Below are positions 43,099 to 52,177 of a stretch of DNA of 64,000 nucleotides, piece after piece. This stretch comes from DASRAJ01 sp035638255 (GTDB lineage Bacteria; Bacteroidota; Bacteroidia; Chitinophagales; UBA10324): positions 32,184-96,183 of the forward strand of contig DASRAJ010000095.1 in the NCBI GenBank assembly GCA_035638255.1. The letters are read 5' to 3'. Made by a program: the position numbers and the translations under genes. How positions within the stretch are numbered: position 1 is the first letter of the stretch; every line of letters starts with the position of its first letter. The notes beneath the pieces were generated by a model, which was not told the origin of the DNA, did not search any database, and was given only the letters and a program-made list of their open reading frames with translations.

Positions 43099-44046
43099 AT
43101 GCGTAACATCAAAATACTCGCAGTAGAATCCGAGATCGGTGCCGGTACTCGTGGTGCCAGTTTAGGATTTGAAGCGATCCGCATAGCAGCGCTCGACTTT
43201 GGCAGCAATTTCTTCAGGCAATTTCCAACCGAAAAAATCCCTGATGAAAATGCTATGCTTCTTGAGAGCGCCCGCTCGCTGCATGCACGCAGAGGAAAGT
43301 ATGTGAAGATCGTTTGCGAGCGGGTGATGGAAGCCGTTAGCAGGACCTTGAAAGAAGGAAATTTTCCGATTCTGATTTCCGGCGACCATACATCGGCATC
43401 CGGAACCATCGCCGGAATAAAAATGGCTTATCCTGAAGCACGCATCGGCGTGATATGGATTGATGCGCATGCTGACCTGCATTCACCATACACAACGCCT
43501 TCCGGAAACATGCACGGCATGCCGCTCGCTGCTGCTTTAGGGGAAGACAACCTCTCCCAAAAGATCAACACACCCGATGAGAATACGATTTCTTTCTGGG
43601 AAGATTTTAAAATGATCGGTGGCATATCGCCGAAAATCCGCTATGAAAATCTCGTGTACGTTTCACTCCGCGACTTTGAGCCGCAGGAAGAATATCTCAT
43701 CCGCCAAAACAAGGTGAAAGTGTTTTCGACAGATGAGATCAACAACCTCGGCATTGATAAAATCGGGAGAGAAATTTTGCAGGCTGTAGAACCATGCGAT
43801 TACATCTACATCTCGTTCGATGTGGACAGCATGGATCCCACGATCTCGAGAGGAACAGGAACGCCCGCACCGAATGGCATTACTGAAAAACAAGCTGCCA
43901 CCTTGCTGCAGCGCCTTGTTCAAAATCCGAAAGTGTGCTGCTTTGAAATCACAGAAGTGAATCCAACACTCGATAAAGAAAATCTGATGGCAGAAAATGT
44001 GTTTGAGATTTTGCTGAAAGTCACGAATCAATTGGTCAATGATTGA
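43099..44046 (+). CDS. rocF: Arginase
   Basis: 315 residues, ureohydrolase fold; hydrolyses arginine to ornithine and urea with a binuclear Mn centre. Metal ligands His97 (SGDHTSASG), Asp122/His124/Asp126 (IDAHADLHS), Asp241/Asp243 (ISFDVDSMDP) are all present, and SPYTTPSGNMHGMPLA is the arginase version of the substrate loop. Agmatinase is the alternative, considering the decarboxylase next door, but its loop differs. A TACCTTCGC box ends 4 nt before the ATG, so the mRNA might be nearly leaderless. Convergent/divergent order: the decarboxylase points away, argS follows. Confidence 0.85.
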   Translation: MRNIKILAVESEIGAGTRGASLGFEAIRIAALDFGSNFFRQFPTEKIPDENAMLLESARSLHARRGKYVKIVCERVMEAVSRTLKEGNFPILISGDHTSASGTIAGIKMAYPEARIGVIWIDAHADLHSPYTTPSGNMHGMPLAAALGEDNLSQKINTPDENTISFWEDFKMIGGISPKIRYENLVYVSLRDFEPQEEYLIRQNKVKVFSTDEINNLGIDKIGREILQAVEPCDYIYISFDVDSMDPTISRGTGTPAPNGITEKQAATLLQRLVQNPKVCCFEITEVNPTLDKENLMAENVFEILLKVTNQLVND

Positions 44047-44052
44047 GCAAAC

Positions 44053-44171
44053 GGACTTAGGACTTGCGGATGTGAGATTTGTGGACGTGAGACAGTGGAC
44101 ATGAGACTTATGGACGTGAGGCAATTGATAATTCACCATTCACTTATTCACCATTCACCCACTCACGTTTC
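44053..44171 (+). repeat. Heptamer array (17 units) filling the arginase-argS gap
   Basis: ggactta, ggacttg, cggatgt, gagattt, gtggacg, tgagaca, gtggaca, tgagact, tatggac, gtgaggc, aattgat, aattcac, cattcac, ttattca, ccattca, cccactc, acgtttc. The word family changes from GGACTTG/GTGGACG to CATTCAC midway with the 7-bp register unbroken. It ends 8 bp before the argS ATG. Confidence 0.75.
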
Positions 44172-44179
44172 AAGAAGGC

Positions 44180-45958
44180 ATGGAGCAATCATTAAGAGAG
44201 AAAACCGCAGCTATCGTTGACAAGCTTTATGGTCAAAAAATTTCTCCTGAACAAATCCTGGTCAACATTCCCCCCAAGGAATATTCGTGCGATTTCACGG
44301 TAGTTGTTTTTCCTATTGCGAAGGTTGCAAAGAAATCTCCTGAAGAGACAGCGAAAGAAATCGGAAGCCAACTTCAAAATTCCATTCCTGAAATTGTAAG
44401 CTTCGAAGCAGTTAAAGGATTTTTGAATGTAACCCTGAGTGATCAGTACTGGATCAATTTTCTCTCGGCAAATTCACAGGATCAATCGTTCGCAGTTCTT
44501 CCAGCCACGGGAAAAAAAGTGATGATCGAATATTGCGGACCGAATACCAATAAGCCGCTTCACCTCGGTCACCTGCGAAATATTTTCATCGGCTACTCGA
44601 TGAGCGGGATTCTGAAAGCCGCCGGAAATGAAGTAGTGAAAGTGAACATCTACAATGATCGTGGCGTGCACATCTGCAAAAGCATGGTCGCGTATCAGAA
44701 ATTCGGTAATCATGAAACGCCGGAGAGCAGTGGAAAGAAAGGAGATCATTTCATCGGTGATTACTATGTGCGATATGACCAGGAGTTGAAAAAGGAAGTT
44801 GAAGAACTGAAAGCGCAAGGCGTTCCCGAAGAAGAAGCGAAAAAAAACGCGCCGTTGGCACAAGAGGTTCAGGCGATGCTTCGCAAGTGGGAAGAAGGTG
44901 ACGCTGAAGTGAGAAGCCTGTGGAGCATGATGAATGGCTGGGTGCTCAGTGGTTTTGAAGAAACATATCGCATACTCGGCGTTGATTTCGACAAAGCATA
45001 TTTCGAATCACAAACCTATCAGCTCGGAAAAACTTTTGTCGAAGAAGGATTGCAGAAAGGAATTTTTTTTAAGAAGGAAGACGGGAGCGTTTGGATTGAT
45101 CTCACGAGTGACGGGCTCGATCAAAAACTTTTGCTCCGCGCCGACGGAACTTCCGTTTACATCACGCAGGATATTGGTACTGCCAATGAGCGGTGGAATG
45201 ATTTCCATCCTGATAAAATGATTTACACCGTTGCCAATGAACAGGACTATCATTTTAAAGTGCTGAAATTGATTTGCAGCAAACTCGGGAAGCCTTATGC
45301 TGATGGCATGTATCATCTCAGCTACGGAATGGTTGATCTTCCTACGGGAAGGATGAAATCAAGAGAAGGAACTGTGGTGGATGCCGACGATCTGGTTGAT
45401 GAAATGATTTCCACATCAGAGAAGAATACAAAAGAGTTGGGTAAGATTGATGACTTCTCTTCTGAGGAACAAAAAAATCTTAATCGCATGCTTGCCCTGG
45501 GTGCTCTCAAGTTTTTTATTCTGAAAGTGGATCCAAAGAAGCGAATGATTTTTAACCCTGAAGAATCTATTGACTTCCATGGCTTCACGGGACCCTTCAT
45601 CCAGTACACGCATGCACGAATACAATCGGTGATGAGAAAAGCAGGAGAACCCAAAGCAGGTCAGCAAGCCGGTCCACGGGTGGCCATGCTGCAACCACAG
45701 GAACGCGAATTGATTTTACGCTTGCAGCGATTTCCTGCGATGATTCAGGAAGCGGCTTCTGCTTATGAACCGGCTGTGCTCGCAAACTATATCTATCACC
45801 TCGCCAAGGCATATAACCATTTTTACCAGGAACTGCCGATTCTCAATTCGCAGGAATCGAGTGCTCGTGATTTCCGGTTGCAGCTTTCTTCTTTTGTTGC
45901 TTCAGTGATTAAGAAAGGCATGAAGTTGTTGGGGATTGAAGTGCCGGAGAGAATGTGA
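44180..45958 (+). CDS. argS: Arginyl-tRNA synthetase
   Basis: 592 residues, class Ia. An N-terminal tRNA-D-loop domain (1-110) is followed by the catalytic core with the HIGH motif as HLGH (128-131, CGPNTNKPLHLGHLRN), then a KMSKS-region RMKSREGTVVDADDLVDE and the anticodon-binding helical domain (HARIQSVMRKAGEP, YHLAKAYNHFYQELPILNSQ). Charges tRNA-Arg in the cytosol. Ends with the family's conserved KKGMKLLGIEVPERM. Confidence 0.97.
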   Translation: MEQSLREKTAAIVDKLYGQKISPEQILVNIPPKEYSCDFTVVVFPIAKVAKKSPEETAKEIGSQLQNSIPEIVSFEAVKGFLNVTLSDQYWINFLSANSQDQSFAVLPATGKKVMIEYCGPNTNKPLHLGHLRNIFIGYSMSGILKAAGNEVVKVNIYNDRGVHICKSMVAYQKFGNHETPESSGKKGDHFIGDYYVRYDQELKKEVEELKAQGVPEEEAKKNAPLAQEVQAMLRKWEEGDAEVRSLWSMMNGWVLSGFEETYRILGVDFDKAYFESQTYQLGKTFVEEGLQKGIFFKKEDGSVWIDLTSDGLDQKLLLRADGTSVYITQDIGTANERWNDFHPDKMIYTVANEQDYHFKVLKLICSKLGKPYADGMYHLSYGMVDLPTGRMKSREGTVVDADDLVDEMISTSEKNTKELGKIDDFSSEEQKNLNRMLALGALKFFILKVDPKKRMIFNPEESIDFHGFTGPFIQYTHARIQSVMRKAGEPKAGQQAGPRVAMLQPQERELILRLQRFPAMIQEAASAYEPAVLANYIYHLAKAYNHFYQELPILNSQESSARDFRLQLSSFVASVIKKGMKLLGIEVPERM

Positions 45959-45997
45959 GCACGCAAATGGTTAGATTTACAATACAGAATTTCTCCA

Positions 45998-46819
45998 ATG
46001 AAAATTATTCTTTCAACGGTAGTATTGTTTACTCTCCTCCATCATGCTTCAGCGCAAACTCATTTACCAGACACAAGGAAATATTTTGAATATACAGATA
46101 CCTCTTTTGCAGCCGATGAAGTAAAAAGAATTCTCCCATATAATTATCATAGCGTGGAGCCTTCATCTCTGGATTCACTCGAAATATTTCTTTACTACCA
46201 CCCGGAGTTAAAAGTCGAAGTGGGAAGTCATACTGACAGCAAGGGAAAGGATAAGTATAATTTGAGGCTGTCACAGGCGAGAGCCCAATCAATTGTTGAC
46301 TATCTGATTAGCAAGGGAATTTCATCAGACCGGCTCAGTGCAAAAGGTTACGGTGAAACTGTTCCAATTGCACCCAATGAAACATCCGAAGGAAAAGATT
46401 ATCCTGAAGGTCGCCAGCGCAATCGAAGAACGGAATTGAAAATCGTTTCAATTGTTTTTCCTGAAGAAAAATTAATTCCCCCAACAATACTCAATCCCCC
46501 AATTGCTGTCATTCATTTTCTCTTCGGAGAGAAGACTTCTTCTTTTCCATTGTCGCTCTTCAATGCGCGCGCGATTGAAAATATTCTTGATGAAGACAAA
46601 CCAGTTGATACATCTTTCATTTCTCACTACAAATCATTCGCAAGAAGTTATGTTGGTTTTATTGATGCAGCAGGTGACAGTATTGTAATGGCTACAATTA
46701 ACTTTTCTTCTTCACGGCGATCTCAAAAAAATTCTTTGTTCGATAGCAATGCCCTCAGAGAAACACAAACTCTCTTCATCAATCTTTCAAAAAAAATTCG
46801 CCTGATGTCTGGTCATTGA
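45998..46819 (+). CDS. OmpA-like protein 1 of a four-gene array (one module plus tail domain)
   Basis: 273 residues. The leader KIILSTVVLFTLLHHASAQ is followed by a module opener (YFEYTDTSFAADEVK) and an OmpA-like peptidoglycan-binding domain (about 45-150: VGSHTDSKGKDKYNLRLSQA, AQSIVDYLISKGISSDRLSA, RQRNRRTELKI). It has the Asp and Arg that hold diaminopimelate. A tail domain follows (155-273: VIHFLFGEKTSSFPLSLFNA, YVGFIDAAGDSIVMATINF) of unknown function, shared with genes 3 and 4. No barrel or lipobox is seen, so a periplasmic, cell-wall-bound location is inferred. Confidence 0.75.
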   Translation: MKIILSTVVLFTLLHHASAQTHLPDTRKYFEYTDTSFAADEVKRILPYNYHSVEPSSLDSLEIFLYYHPELKVEVGSHTDSKGKDKYNLRLSQARAQSIVDYLISKGISSDRLSAKGYGETVPIAPNETSEGKDYPEGRQRNRRTELKIVSIVFPEEKLIPPTILNPPIAVIHFLFGEKTSSFPLSLFNARAIENILDEDKPVDTSFISHYKSFARSYVGFIDAAGDSIVMATINFSSSRRSQKNSLFDSNALRETQTLFINLSKKIRLMSGH

Positions 46820-46912
46820 GAAAAGGATTGTACCGCGCAAATAAAACCGGTTAAGAATTTCTTTCCTGATACGCAAATGCAAATAATAAATTTACAATCC
46901 CGAATTCCTCCA

Positions 46913-47383
46913 ATGAAAACTATTCTTTCAACGGTAGTTTTGTGTACTCTCTTTCATCATGCTTCAGCACAAGTCAAATCAGATACTCTCAAGCGTTTTG
47001 AATATACTGATACTTCATTTGAAGTTGGTGAAGTAATGAAGCTTCGAATCTTCTTTGATATTGATCAGGCAGATATGCGTCCTGAATCCCGCACTGAGCT
47101 AAATTCGCTATTAGAATTTTTAAAAAGTCATGATCAATTGTGTATAGAAATTGACAACCACACGGGCGCTAAGGGAACTTCTGATTTTAATATGGGGCTA
47201 TCTGAACGACGAGCCAAATCAATTTGTGATTCTCTCATATCTCACGGAATCTTAAAGGACCGATTATCATGGAGGGGATTTGGTGAAAGTTCGCCCATTT
47301 ACACCCGCTTTGACAGCGATGAATTGGTATTGCGAGCAGTAAGCAGAACTGAAATAAAAATAACTTGCCTTTCAAATAAGTGA
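46913..47383 (+). CDS. OmpA-like protein 2 of the array (single module, no tail)
   Basis: 156 residues from ATG 46913. The leader (KTILSTVVLCTLFHHASAQ) is nearly identical to that of gene 1, a clear duplication. Module opener RFEYTDTSFEVGEV, then FFDIDQADMRPESRTELNSL and IDNHTGAKGTSDFNMGLSER, in which the ligand Asp of TDxxG is Gly: HTGAKG. The binding pocket may therefore be altered. The NRR of the family is also degenerate (AVSRTEIKI). Its stop is 14 bp before the start of gene 3. Confidence 0.7.
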   Translation: MKTILSTVVLCTLFHHASAQVKSDTLKRFEYTDTSFEVGEVMKLRIFFDIDQADMRPESRTELNSLLEFLKSHDQLCIEIDNHTGAKGTSDFNMGLSERRAKSICDSLISHGILKDRLSWRGFGESSPIYTRFDSDELVLRAVSRTEIKITCLSNK

Positions 47384-47397
47384 ATGTTAATAATTCA

Positions 47398-49041
47398 ATG
47401 GGACTTTCAATTGCTTTTCTATTTATTATTCTCTCTTGTTCTGCCTTCTCACAGAACAAATTGTTAGACACGCGAAAGCATTTTCAATTCAGAGATGGTG
47501 GTTCATTTCAAGTGGGTGAAGTGAAAATTCTTAGCAATTGGATTTATGAAAGAAGTAAACTTTCAATACTGGACTCTGTCGAAATTTTCCTCAAGCATCA
47601 CCCTGCAATATGTATTGAAGTTGGATGCCATACGGATAGCAAGGGTAATGATGCCTTTAACTTAAAACTGTCTCAGGAAAGAGCACAGGCCTTTGTAGAC
47701 TCGTTAGAGAATAGATGGATTGATCCTGTACGGTTTGTCGCAAAAGGTTATGGTGAAACATTTCCCATTGCTCCGAATGAAATTAATGGCAAGGATTATC
47801 CTGATGGAAGACAACAAAATAGAAGAATTGAACTTAAGATAATTTCAATTGATGGTTACCCGTGTTCATTAGACTATCGAAAACATTTTGAATACAGTGA
47901 TACTTCATTTGAGGTCGCTGAAGTAAAAATTCTCTGTTGTATCTATTTCGCTTTTGGAACCGCAGAACTTTGGCATAAATCATTTGCTTCGATTGATTCA
48001 TTAATCGATTTTCTTAATTCGCACCCCCGGCTCAATATTGAGATTGGAAATAACACTGATCCAAGGGGTACAGAGGAAGAGAAACAGAAGTTGTCGCAAG
48101 ATCGGGCTGAGTCTTTGATGAATTACCTTATCGGAAAAGGAATTCCAGATTATCGTTTGCAGGCAAAAGGTTATGGTTCAACCTTTCGGCTTTACAACAC
48201 TTGGCAACATCTGAACAGACGAACAGAAATAAAAATTACTTCGATTTCTCCTCCTCTTCAATCATTGGATATTCGAAAGCATTTTGAATACACTGATACT
48301 TCGTTTGAAGTTGGCCAGATAAAGAATCTGCATAACGTTCATTTTGGTTTTGGTGGAGGTACTCCATTTCTTCCTGGGTTTTATCCCATTATGGATTGTC
48401 TTTTGAACTTTCTTTACTATCATCCGGAATTAAAAATTGAGATTGGGAATCATACAGACAATAAAGGAAACGAGAAGTATAATTTGAGGCTATCACAAGC
48501 GAGATCACAATCTATAGTTGACTACCTTATGTCGAAAGGTGTGTCACCAGATCGTCTCAGTGCAAAAGGCTATGGGGAAAGCTTCTTTCTTGTACCTAAT
48601 GAAACACCGGATGGAAAGGACAACCCGGCGGCTCGTGAACTCAACCGAAGAACGGAATTAAAAATAACTGCCATCAACCCGAATGAAAAACTCATTCGCC
48701 CTTCTCTATTAAATCCGGGCAGCGAAGTCACTCACTTTCTATTCGGGAAAAATGCTTCTCCCCTTTCATTATCACTCTTCGATGTTCGGGCAATCGAACT
48801 AATCATTGATTCAAACAAGGAGCTTGACAGTAATTTCAATAGCCAATACAGATTGTTCTCAAGAAGTTATGTTGGATTCATTGATGATAAAGGAAACAGC
48901 ATTGTGATGGCGACAATAAATTTTTCTTTAAGCTCGAATCGACAAACATCCTCCATCTTCAACAGTGAATCCCCCGGCGAAACTCAAGTTCTTTTTGTCA
49001 ACCTTACAAGAAGAACTTGTCTAACTTTATTTGGTCAATGA
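47398..49041 (+). CDS. OmpA-like protein 3 of the array (three modules plus tail)
   Basis: 547 residues from ATG 47398 (leader GLSIAFLFIILSCSAFSQ); a GTG at 47380 overlaps the stop of gene 2. Three OmpA-like modules, each opened by RKHFxYxDTSFEVxEVK, lie at about 25-155, 157-290 and 291-430. Their binding loops read GCHTDSKGND, GNNTDPRGTE and GNHTDNKGNE. The tail domain (435-547) matches genes 1 and 4. Three peptidoglycan-binding modules in one chain is unusual; most OmpA-family proteins have one. Its stop overlaps the next start as ATGA. Confidence 0.75.
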   Translation: MGLSIAFLFIILSCSAFSQNKLLDTRKHFQFRDGGSFQVGEVKILSNWIYERSKLSILDSVEIFLKHHPAICIEVGCHTDSKGNDAFNLKLSQERAQAFVDSLENRWIDPVRFVAKGYGETFPIAPNEINGKDYPDGRQQNRRIELKIISIDGYPCSLDYRKHFEYSDTSFEVAEVKILCCIYFAFGTAELWHKSFASIDSLIDFLNSHPRLNIEIGNNTDPRGTEEEKQKLSQDRAESLMNYLIGKGIPDYRLQAKGYGSTFRLYNTWQHLNRRTEIKITSISPPLQSLDIRKHFEYTDTSFEVGQIKNLHNVHFGFGGGTPFLPGFYPIMDCLLNFLYYHPELKIEIGNHTDNKGNEKYNLRLSQARSQSIVDYLMSKGVSPDRLSAKGYGESFFLVPNETPDGKDNPAARELNRRTELKITAINPNEKLIRPSLLNPGSEVTHFLFGKNASPLSLSLFDVRAIELIIDSNKELDSNFNSQYRLFSRSYVGFIDDKGNSIVMATINFSLSSNRQTSSIFNSESPGETQVLFVNLTRRTCLTLFGQ

Positions 49042-50285
49042 AAGTTTTTCTTTCCATGGTTATTTTATTCATCTCACCTTACTCTGCTTTAGCGCAGGAT
49101 ACAAGAAAGCATTTTGAGTACACTGACACTTCATTTGAGGTTGGTGAGGTGAAAATCCTTGGTAATGTGAATTACAATTTTGACACCATTTACGAACCTC
49201 CCCGACCTCAACCCTTACTGGATTCTCTTAGAGACTTCCTTCGCTTACATCCTCAGGTTTTCATTGAGATTGCTTGTCACACTGATAACAAGGGACGTGA
49301 TGAGTACAATTTGAAGTTAAGTGAAGCACGAGCGAGAAGTGCTTATGAATATCTAAAGATGAAAGGTGTACCCGATCAGCAATTAACATTTAAGGGGTAT
49401 GGGAAAGCATTTCCAATCGCTCCGAATGAAATTAATGGAAAAGATAATCCTGATGGACGTCAACAAAACAGAAGAACTGAAATACAAATTACTTACATCT
49501 TGCCATCACTAAAATCATTAGACCAGCGAAAGCATTTTGAATACAGCGATACTTCACTCGAAGTTGGTGAAGTAAAAATTCTATGCTGCATTTACTTTGG
49601 CTTTGATGCTGCTGAAATTCGCCCTGAATCTTTCCCGCATTTGGATTCTACTGCGAGTTTTCTTTATTATCATCCGGAATTGATCACTGAAGTCAGTTCA
49701 CATACTGACAGCAAGGGAAATGACAAGTATAATTTGAAGTTATCACAAGCCAGATCACAAGCCATTGTTGATTATTTTATTTCCAAAGGAATTCCTAAGG
49801 GTCGTTTGGTTACAAAAGGATATGGCGAAACGTTACCGATTGCCCCAAATGAAATTTATGGGAAGGATAACCCTGAAGGGCGGCAACTCAATCGAAGAAT
49901 GGAATTGAAAATTGTTTCAATTGTCTCTCCTGAAGAAAAGTTTATTCGTCCTTCAATACTCAATCCTGAAATTAGCGTCACCCATTTTCTATTCGGAGAA
50001 AATACTTCTGCTTTTCCATTGTCGCTCTTCAATGTGCGCGCGATTGAAAATATCCTTGATAAATACAAACAAGCTGATACATCTTTCAATACTCACTACA
50101 AATCGTTCACAAGAAGTTACGTTGGTTTTATTGATGCTGAAGGTGACAGTATTGTCATGGTCGCGATAGATTTTTCGGCACTTCCGCGAGCTCAAAAAAA
50201 TTCCTTATTCGACAGCAATGCACTCAGCAAAACTCAATCTCTCTTTATCAACCTTTCAAAAAGAATTTGCCTGAAATCTTTTTAG
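49038..50285 (+). CDS. OmpA-like protein 4 of the array (two modules plus tail)
   Basis: 415 residues from ATG 49038, coupled to gene 3 by ATGA overlap. Leader KVFLSMVILFISPYSALAQ; module 1 at about 20-155 (ACHTDNKGRDEYNLKLSEAR) and module 2 at about 157-290 (SSHTDSKGNDKYNLKLSQAR), each with the RKHFEYxDTS opener and NRRTE/NRRME end. The tail (300-415: VTHFLFGENTSAFPLSLFNV, SYVGFIDAEGDSIVMVAIDF) is closest to that of gene 1. Recent duplication within the array is likely. Confidence 0.75.
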   Translation: MKVFLSMVILFISPYSALAQDTRKHFEYTDTSFEVGEVKILGNVNYNFDTIYEPPRPQPLLDSLRDFLRLHPQVFIEIACHTDNKGRDEYNLKLSEARARSAYEYLKMKGVPDQQLTFKGYGKAFPIAPNEINGKDNPDGRQQNRRTEIQITYILPSLKSLDQRKHFEYSDTSLEVGEVKILCCIYFGFDAAEIRPESFPHLDSTASFLYYHPELITEVSSHTDSKGNDKYNLKLSQARSQAIVDYFISKGIPKGRLVTKGYGETLPIAPNEIYGKDNPEGRQLNRRMELKIVSIVSPEEKFIRPSILNPEISVTHFLFGENTSAFPLSLFNVRAIENILDKYKQADTSFNTHYKSFTRSYVGFIDAEGDSIVMVAIDFSALPRAQKNSLFDSNALSKTQSLFINLSKRICLKSF

Positions 50286-50456
50286 CCCGGGAAAGATTGA
50301 GATTCCTGAACACAGCAATTCGTATCGTCATTCCCTCATAATTGTAAAGGCACTGTCAAACCATTCTACAATGGCACGATTTGTTGTTAATATTCTGCCA
50401 AATTGGAAACATGTCAGTCAGCAAATACGTTATATCATCGCACAGAATCTATTGCC

Positions 50457-51179
50457 ATGAATCAACTGAATCCAGATTGGCTCACTGAAGGTCACATTGA
50501 CTTCGAATACAAGAAGTATATTCTTCTTGCTTACCTGCAAAGCGTGAGCAAAAGTTTTGACGATAAAAAACTATATCCTTTTCTTGGTGACCTTCTCCTT
50601 CATTACAACAACCTTGTCACCATCAGGAAGAACAAAACATTCGTGAGCAATTTATTTCCGAAACAGATTTCGAAAATGGACCTGGAGAACTTTACAATGG
50701 AGTATGAGAAGATGCTCATGGATGAAAGTTATCTGGAAGAGGTTGAGGCGATCCTCGATTTCGCAATTCCGCAACTCTATTCATCAGTGGAAGAAGGGAA
50801 AGAAATTTACCAGGATGTGGAAGAGAATCTGAGCATTTTCCCGATCGGAATTGTTTCCCTCAATCCTGAAAGCGGTTACATGATGCTTACGAAATCGAGT
50901 TCCAAAGAGATGAGGGTGTACGGTTATCAGATCACGATCTTCGAAAGTGCCAGTGAAAAGTACCGCGGCATTAAGACTGACTTTATCGGCGAATATCTCC
51001 GCAGCTTTTCCAACACATTTGAAGAGATAAAATTTCAGCTCATGAAGCAATTCAGAAATTCAAGCAACCATGCCGCCTATGCCGTTGAGGCCCGCTTTGA
51101 TTTTCCGCTGAATGAGACGCTGCTGCCCGTAGCAAAGCGTTCACTTGTTCGTTATCTGTATCATGCTGAAGAGGCATGA
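50457..51179 (+). CDS. Conserved Bacteroidota protein of unknown function
   Basis: 240 residues from ATG 50457. It begins DWLTEGHIDFEYKKYILLAY and contains LYPFLGDLLLHYNNLVTIRK, LDFAIPQLYSSVEEGKEIYQ and, near the C-terminus, HAAYAVEARFDFPLNETLLP. No signal peptide or membrane segment; mixed alpha/beta and cytosolic. I recognise it as widely kept in Bacteroidota but know no function or named domain. Confidence 0.7.
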   Translation: MNQLNPDWLTEGHIDFEYKKYILLAYLQSVSKSFDDKKLYPFLGDLLLHYNNLVTIRKNKTFVSNLFPKQISKMDLENFTMEYEKMLMDESYLEEVEAILDFAIPQLYSSVEEGKEIYQDVEENLSIFPIGIVSLNPESGYMMLTKSSSKEMRVYGYQITIFESASEKYRGIKTDFIGEYLRSFSNTFEEIKFQLMKQFRNSSNHAAYAVEARFDFPLNETLLPVAKRSLVRYLYHAEEA

Positions 51180-51275
51180 GAAAGGAAAATGTTTTTCTTC
51201 ACATTTTGAGCCTGCTCCGCTCGCACAGGTTGAATGCGAAAGGACAGGAATAGCGGAACGAAGTTCTTTCAACTT

Positions 51276-52142
51276 TTATCGGATTACAATCTGCTGTTTC
51301 CCTTCCGAAATTCCCTGTGAAGTTTCAATTCGATACACATACGTTGCCGAAGGAAGATTGTCCGTTGAAACAAGAATGTATCGAAACAGATTACTCACCT
51401 GAAATCGCTTTACCTGATTTCCGTGCATGTCATAAAAGATGAGTGCACCATGCGTGATTCCATCCGGAAGATTGTAGAAAACTTTCGTAGAAGATTGGGA
51501 AGGATTGGGAAAAGAATTCACGGAAAAATTACCGGCAGGTTTGTTTGCATCCTCTTCACCCGTAAGCTGGAATCCGTCCTCGCAACAACACCCCTCGTAA
51601 AGTTTACCGGGTAACTTATAGAACTCAGTGTGATGGATATTAGGCACAGAACCTACACTTGTCAACCGCATGTATGTTCCGCTGTCAGTTGAAAAAATAG
51701 GTAAGTCATGACCTGTAACAGAGACAATACCCGAATAAACAAAAGCGGGGCTTAAGGTATCTCTCACAAAAAGAATGTTTCCCTGCTCATCAATAATATA
51801 GGTGTGTGGCAGGTACTGGTTATTTACGGCTTCCGACCCTATCATCAAATATTCAAAAGTTGAGGAATCGGTATCGAATAGTGATTCCGATAGATACTCG
51901 ATACCGTAGCCGTTTGTATTTGTCGGAATGGAAGGAACATTAATTGTTTTGTAAACTGATTGATCGAGATTATAGAGGGTGATCACATTATTTAGGTAAT
52001 CCGCATATATCAATTTGTCTCCGCAATTTTTGTATTTAGCATGGTAAATCAGGTTCTGTGGAAATGAAGACTGCAAAGTGATTTGAGAGAACGCATGCGA
52101 AAAGAAAAAGCACATTGAGGCAAGCAGGTAAATTTTTTTCAT
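51276..52142 (-). CDS. Secreted T9SS-sorted protein, unknown
   Basis: 288 residues. The leader KKIYLLASMCFFFSHAFSQ is followed by about 170 residues of short beta strands (GDKLIYADYLNNVITLYNLD, QYLPHTYIIDEQGNILFVRD), like a partial propeller. A cysteine-rich linker (KLYEGCCCEDGFQLTGEEDA) carries three adjacent Cys. The sorting domain starts at FSVNSFPNPSQSSTKVFY and ends EGKQQIVIR. The CCC cluster is unusual for a cargo protein. Confidence 0.65.
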   Translation of the reverse strand: MKKIYLLASMCFFFSHAFSQITLQSSFPQNLIYHAKYKNCGDKLIYADYLNNVITLYNLDQSVYKTINVPSIPTNTNGYGIEYLSESLFDTDSSTFEYLMIGSEAVNNQYLPHTYIIDEQGNILFVRDTLSPAFVYSGIVSVTGHDLPIFSTDSGTYMRLTSVGSVPNIHHTEFYKLPGKLYEGCCCEDGFQLTGEEDANKPAGNFSVNSFPNPSQSSTKVFYNLPDGITHGALIFYDMHGNQVKRFQVSNLFRYILVSTDNLPSATYVYRIETSQGISEGKQQIVIR

Positions 52143-52177
52143 GGTGTGAATGGTTTTTGAAAAGGCAAGAACTAAAA

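Noticed and set aside
43099..44046. Agmatinase instead of arginase
   Set aside because: Neighbouring arginine decarboxylase makes it tempting, but the SGNMHGMPLA loop and the GDHTSASG context fit arginase.
43663..44139. 158-residue minus-strand ORF
   Set aside because: Antisense to arginase and its start lies in the heptamer array.
50370..50390. Sigma-54 promoter (TGGCACG...TTG) before the conserved hypothetical gene
   Set aside because: The -24-like half is good, but the spacing to TTG is one base too long and the -12 GC is missing.
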